Of a stretch of DNA of 64,000 nucleotides, positions 61,646 through 64,000 are shown piece by piece; position 1 is the first letter of the stretch; each line of letters starts with the position of its first letter. This DNA is from Bradyrhizobium erythrophlei. Its GTDB lineage: Bacteria; Pseudomonadota; Alphaproteobacteria; Rhizobiales; Xanthobacteraceae. Below the pieces are notes generated by a model. It searched no databases. It was not told where the DNA came from and was given only the letters and a program-made list of their open reading frames with translations. The position numbers were made by a program, and so were the translations under genes. The stretch covers positions 1 to 64,000 of the forward strand of contig NZ_LT670818.1 in NCBI RefSeq assembly GCF_900129505.1, in the 5' to 3' direction.

Positions 61646-61823
61646 GGTTCATCTCATATGGATTAGGCGCCCGCGGTCAAGCCATGGCGGCGAAAACGGC
61701 GGCATAGTCCAGCGGCTGTCCCGAACAATCTGTTGCGATGCAGCGTCTTAAGGTCGCGGGTTCGGCAAAACTCAGGCGAAGGCAGTGGCCAGGAACGCGG
61801 CGAGGATGCTGCCGGGTTGCAGC

Positions 61824-63647
61824 CTACAATCCGTGGATCTGGCCGGCGTCGATCAGGAGCCGGTTGAAGCGGCGGGCTTCGGCGCCGTTCTTGCAGGCAT
61901 AGAACACGCCCCTGCAGCGGAGCATGATGTTCTTCTGCTCCTCGAACGACGGATCGAGCGGAATGCCGGCGGCTTCCTGGATCACCAGCGGCAGATAGGC
62001 CCCGTCGATCGTGTCCATGACGGCGGGACTTTCGACCGGTTCGAAATTGATGGCGTCGATCGCGTAATAGGTCGCGTAATAGCGCGGGTCGTAGTCCTCC
62101 AGCTTCTTGCCGACACCGGCTTCATCGAGGCCGGGATCGAGAATGTGCGGCGAGAATTCCGGCTGATGATCGCCGTAGCGTACGATCAGGAACGGCTGCC
62201 CGGGAAACTTCTTCTTCAGGCCGGCGAGGAAGGCGCGGTAATCCTCGGCACTCATCGACTGCCGGCGCAGATATTCGTCGACCACCGCCTCGTTGCCGGG
62301 AGCGCGCCAGGACGGCGTCAGGTCGGGACGAAACCGCGTCTCCCAGGGGAAGTGGTTGGCGGCGAGATAGACGAACATGAACAGCGGCGTCGCCGGGGGC
62401 GCCTCGGCCATCAGGCCCAGGGCTTTGTCATAAAAGAAGCTGTCGGGCTCGACATCCCCAGCGCCGAGGTCGTGCGCGTCATGGAAGTGCTGGATGCCGG
62501 TGGTGGTCTGGAAACCGCGCGCGCTCATGAACGCGCCGAACGCCGGATATACCGAGATCGTGTCGTAGCCGCAGCGCCGCAGCGCCAGCGGCAGTCCGCG
62601 CTCGACGCGGCCCGATGCAATGCGGGTGACGAAATAGGCGAACCGGCCGAACGAACGCGACGACAGTCCGGCGAGCACATTGTATTCGGTAAACCAGGAT
62701 GGCCCGCCATTGCTCTCCGCCAGGAACTTGCGCTCCTTGCCGTCGAACGACTTGAAATGGCTGCCATAGCCTTTGGGCACCTTGATGCCATCGGCCTGCC
62801 GGATGTCGAAGCTGGATTCATCATGGACCATGATGATGTTGGGCCGCACGCCCCTGGGATGGCAGGAATCCAAGAGCGGCACCTTGAGCCGTTCGGTCGT
62901 GGCCGGGTCCGATTCCATGAAGCCGGAATGGATGAAATCCGACACCGCGGTGACGCCGGAGCGGGCGAATTTCGACAGATAGCCGTCGTCGTAATAGCCG
63001 CGCCAGGCTTCGTCGGGCCACTCGACGGAATAGCCGACCAGCGCAGCAAGGCAGGCGAGCTTGCAGGCGACCGCCGGCAGCCGCCGGATCCGGAACGGGT
63101 CGAGCCACCACAGCGCATACATCAGCGGCAGGGTGACGAGGCCGGCACCGATCACCGACCAGCGCAGATTGGGGAAAATCGTAAACAGGAACGCCGCGGT
63201 ATCGCGGTCGATCACCATCAGGTCGACGAAATTCGCGGTCATCTGCACGATGTCGTGCTTGAGCCGCGACAACAGCACCAGCACCACGACCAGCGTCAGC
63301 GACAGCGCGCCCGACAACGCCGGACGCCGCAACAACGCGATCCAGAAGAAGTTCAGGATGCCCCAGGACAACAGAAAGCCGGTGCGCGAGCCGAAATCGG
63401 TTTCGGTCTGCAGCATGACGAAGAGCGCCGCCAGCTGCGGCGCCGCCACCGCCGAGAGCCGCCAGAAGCCGATCGAGGCGAGGCTGCCGGTTGCGACGTT
63501 GGCGGATGGACCTGGATTTGGCGCGGGCGCCATCGCGACGCAGACTTGAACCCGGCGATGCCCTGGTGCCTTGGCTGGCAAAAACCAGGAGGCGGACGGC
63601 GCAGCCGGAGCCTGCGCCGTGTCACAAAACCGTAGTTCAAGTGTCAT
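61824..63647 (-). CDS. Membrane-bound sulfatase-fold enzyme (LTA synthase/OpgE-like)
   Basis: About 607 residues: N-terminal helices (LAALFVMLQTETDFG, LLSWGILNFFWIALL, LSGALSLTLVVVLVLLS and others) and a large periplasmic alkaline-phosphatase-fold domain with VRPNIIMVHDESSFDI in place of the usual nucleophile-Thr segment. FIVYLAANHFPWETRF-type and LIVRYGDHQPEF (metal-binding DH) follow. The family transfers phosphoethanolamine, phosphoglycerol or similar groups to glycans. Starts at 63647 or 63533 are possible; neither has a strong ribosome site. It resembles rhizobial OpgB-like proteins; the substrate is unknown. Confidence 0.8.
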   Translation of the reverse strand: MTLELRFCDTAQAPAAPSASWFLPAKAPGHRRVQVCVAMAPAPNPGPSANVATGSLASIGFWRLSAVAAPQLAALFVMLQTETDFGSRTGFLLSWGILNFFWIALLRRPALSGALSLTLVVVLVLLSRLKHDIVQMTANFVDLMVIDRDTAAFLFTIFPNLRWSVIGAGLVTLPLMYALWWLDPFRIRRLPAVACKLACLAALVGYSVEWPDEAWRGYYDDGYLSKFARSGVTAVSDFIHSGFMESDPATTERLKVPLLDSCHPRGVRPNIIMVHDESSFDIRQADGIKVPKGYGSHFKSFDGKERKFLAESNGGPSWFTEYNVLAGLSSRSFGRFAYFVTRIASGRVERGLPLALRRCGYDTISVYPAFGAFMSARGFQTTTGIQHFHDAHDLGAGDVEPDSFFYDKALGLMAEAPPATPLFMFVYLAANHFPWETRFRPDLTPSWRAPGNEAVVDEYLRRQSMSAEDYRAFLAGLKKKFPGQPFLIVRYGDHQPEFSPHILDPGLDEAGVGKKLEDYDPRYYATYYAIDAINFEPVESPAVMDTIDGAYLPLVIQEAAGIPLDPSFEEQKNIMLRCRGVFYACKNGAEARRFNRLLIDAGQIHGL

Positions 63648-63720
63648 GATGGCGCAACAGAAGCCGTCATCAGACCTTTCGCCTAGGCGCGTATTCTGCC
63701 CGCGAGCTGAACAACGCGTT

Positions 63721-64000
63721 TCAAACCGGCCCGGGACGCCGGGCGATGCCCTCGATGAAGAGATCGAGGATCGCCTCGGCGCTGCGTTCGACATCCGCTT
63801 CGACCACGCCCCAGCGCGGCAGATGGCCGTCGATGTTCATGCGGGCAAAGCCGTAAACCAGGGCGCGGCCGGCAAGCTGGACCTGCTTGAGGTCGGCCAC
63901 CCGTAATTGCCCCGCTGCGAAGGCCTCCGCCAACAGGCGTCCTGTCAGGCCGATCAGCCCGGCATTGTCGCGCGACAGCGCAGCCGCGCGGTCGTGATTG
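63721..64000 (-). CDS. TetR-family regulator, C-terminal part (runs off the window)
   Basis: The frame enters from the window edge and ends at 63721. The visible 92 residues (LLAEAFAAGQLRVADLKQVQL, LVYGFARMNIDGHLPRW, AEAILDLFIEGIARR) match the ligand-binding C-terminal (WHG-type) domain of TetR regulators, but the helix-turn-helix is outside the window. Confidence 0.7.
   Translation of the reverse strand, partial: NHDRAAALSRDNAGLIGLTGRLLAEAFAAGQLRVADLKQVQLAGRALVYGFARMNIDGHLPRWGVVEADVERSAEAILDLFIEGIARRPGPV

Noticed and set aside
61785-63635. 616-codon plus-strand open frame
   Set aside because: Antisense to the sulfatase-fold membrane enzyme; no signal, helices or motifs of its own.

Overview
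The window looks like a chromosomal segment of a Bradyrhizobium-type alphaproteobacterium (Bradyrhizobium, Rhodopseudomonas or a close relative). The evidence is the high G+C, the families present (TRAP and ABC uptake systems, acyl-CoA catabolism, a DUF3141 protein, two PPK2 proteins, many tiny exported proteins), and interspersed palindromes I recognise from these genomes. I see no rRNA, insertion sequence, phage or CRISPR. The only tRNA is tRNA-Lys(CTT). No database search was run, so family names come from reading motifs.

Layout. 1-1.5 kb: start of an RND multidrug efflux operon (adaptor, then the truncated pump). 1.6-9.2 kb: a fabI-like/ackA/pta/DUF3141 operon divergent from a small protein, ppk2 and two more small proteins; FNR/FixK-type boxes lie in the divergent promoter (6918-6931) and before the exported protein (8880-8893), suggesting a low-oxygen acetate/polyphosphate module. 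9.3-11.4 kb: small exported proteins, a frameshifted relic, the tRNA and an LTXXQ protein. 11.5-14.5 kb: a TRAP transporter. 14.7-16.5 kb: leuA with a leucine-rich leader peptide and attenuator. 16.7-17.3 kb: a gene-free repeat. 17.4-27.6 kb: an OmpR-type two-component system, three small genes (one frameshifted) and a heavy-metal-type RND tripartite pump. This stretch holds five copies of a direct repeat CTTAC-N6-CTTAC with exact 11-nt period, probably the response regulator's box, plus a duplicated copy of the regulator's own promoter.

27.8-36.1 kb: a lipoprotein hydrolase, then a TetR-controlled acyl-CoA region (acyl-CoA ligase, LivJ-type binding protein, acyl-CoA dehydrogenase, a frameshifted enoyl-CoA hydratase, nitronate monooxygenase-like oxidoreductase) with a matching palindromic operator. 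36.2-42.8 kb: a secreted GH16/GH1 pair, a deoxyribosyltransferase, a class-C serine hydrolase, a membrane acyltransferase and an HD protein. 43-45.1 kb: LysR with a YeiH-type exporter and a candidate operator. 45.2-50.8 kb: small proteins, a BTLCP cysteine peptidase with a 15-bp tandem repeat in its leader, a di-haem peroxidase-like protein, a Pro/Ala-rich membrane protein and the second PPK2. 51-57.9 kb: a nitrate/sulfonate-type ABC system interrupted by a cupin gene, and an OpuC/EgtU-like ABC system with a fused permease-binding protein. 57.9-64 kb: sorbosone-dehydrogenase-like protein, tiny proteins, an OmpA-like/Cys-rich pair, a sulfatase-fold membrane enzyme and a truncated TetR gene.

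The most interesting signals are regulatory: the CTTAC regulon with its promoter duplication, the FixK-like boxes, the leuA attenuator and the TetR operator pair. Three single-base frameshifts in otherwise recognisable genes may be true decay or assembly errors.
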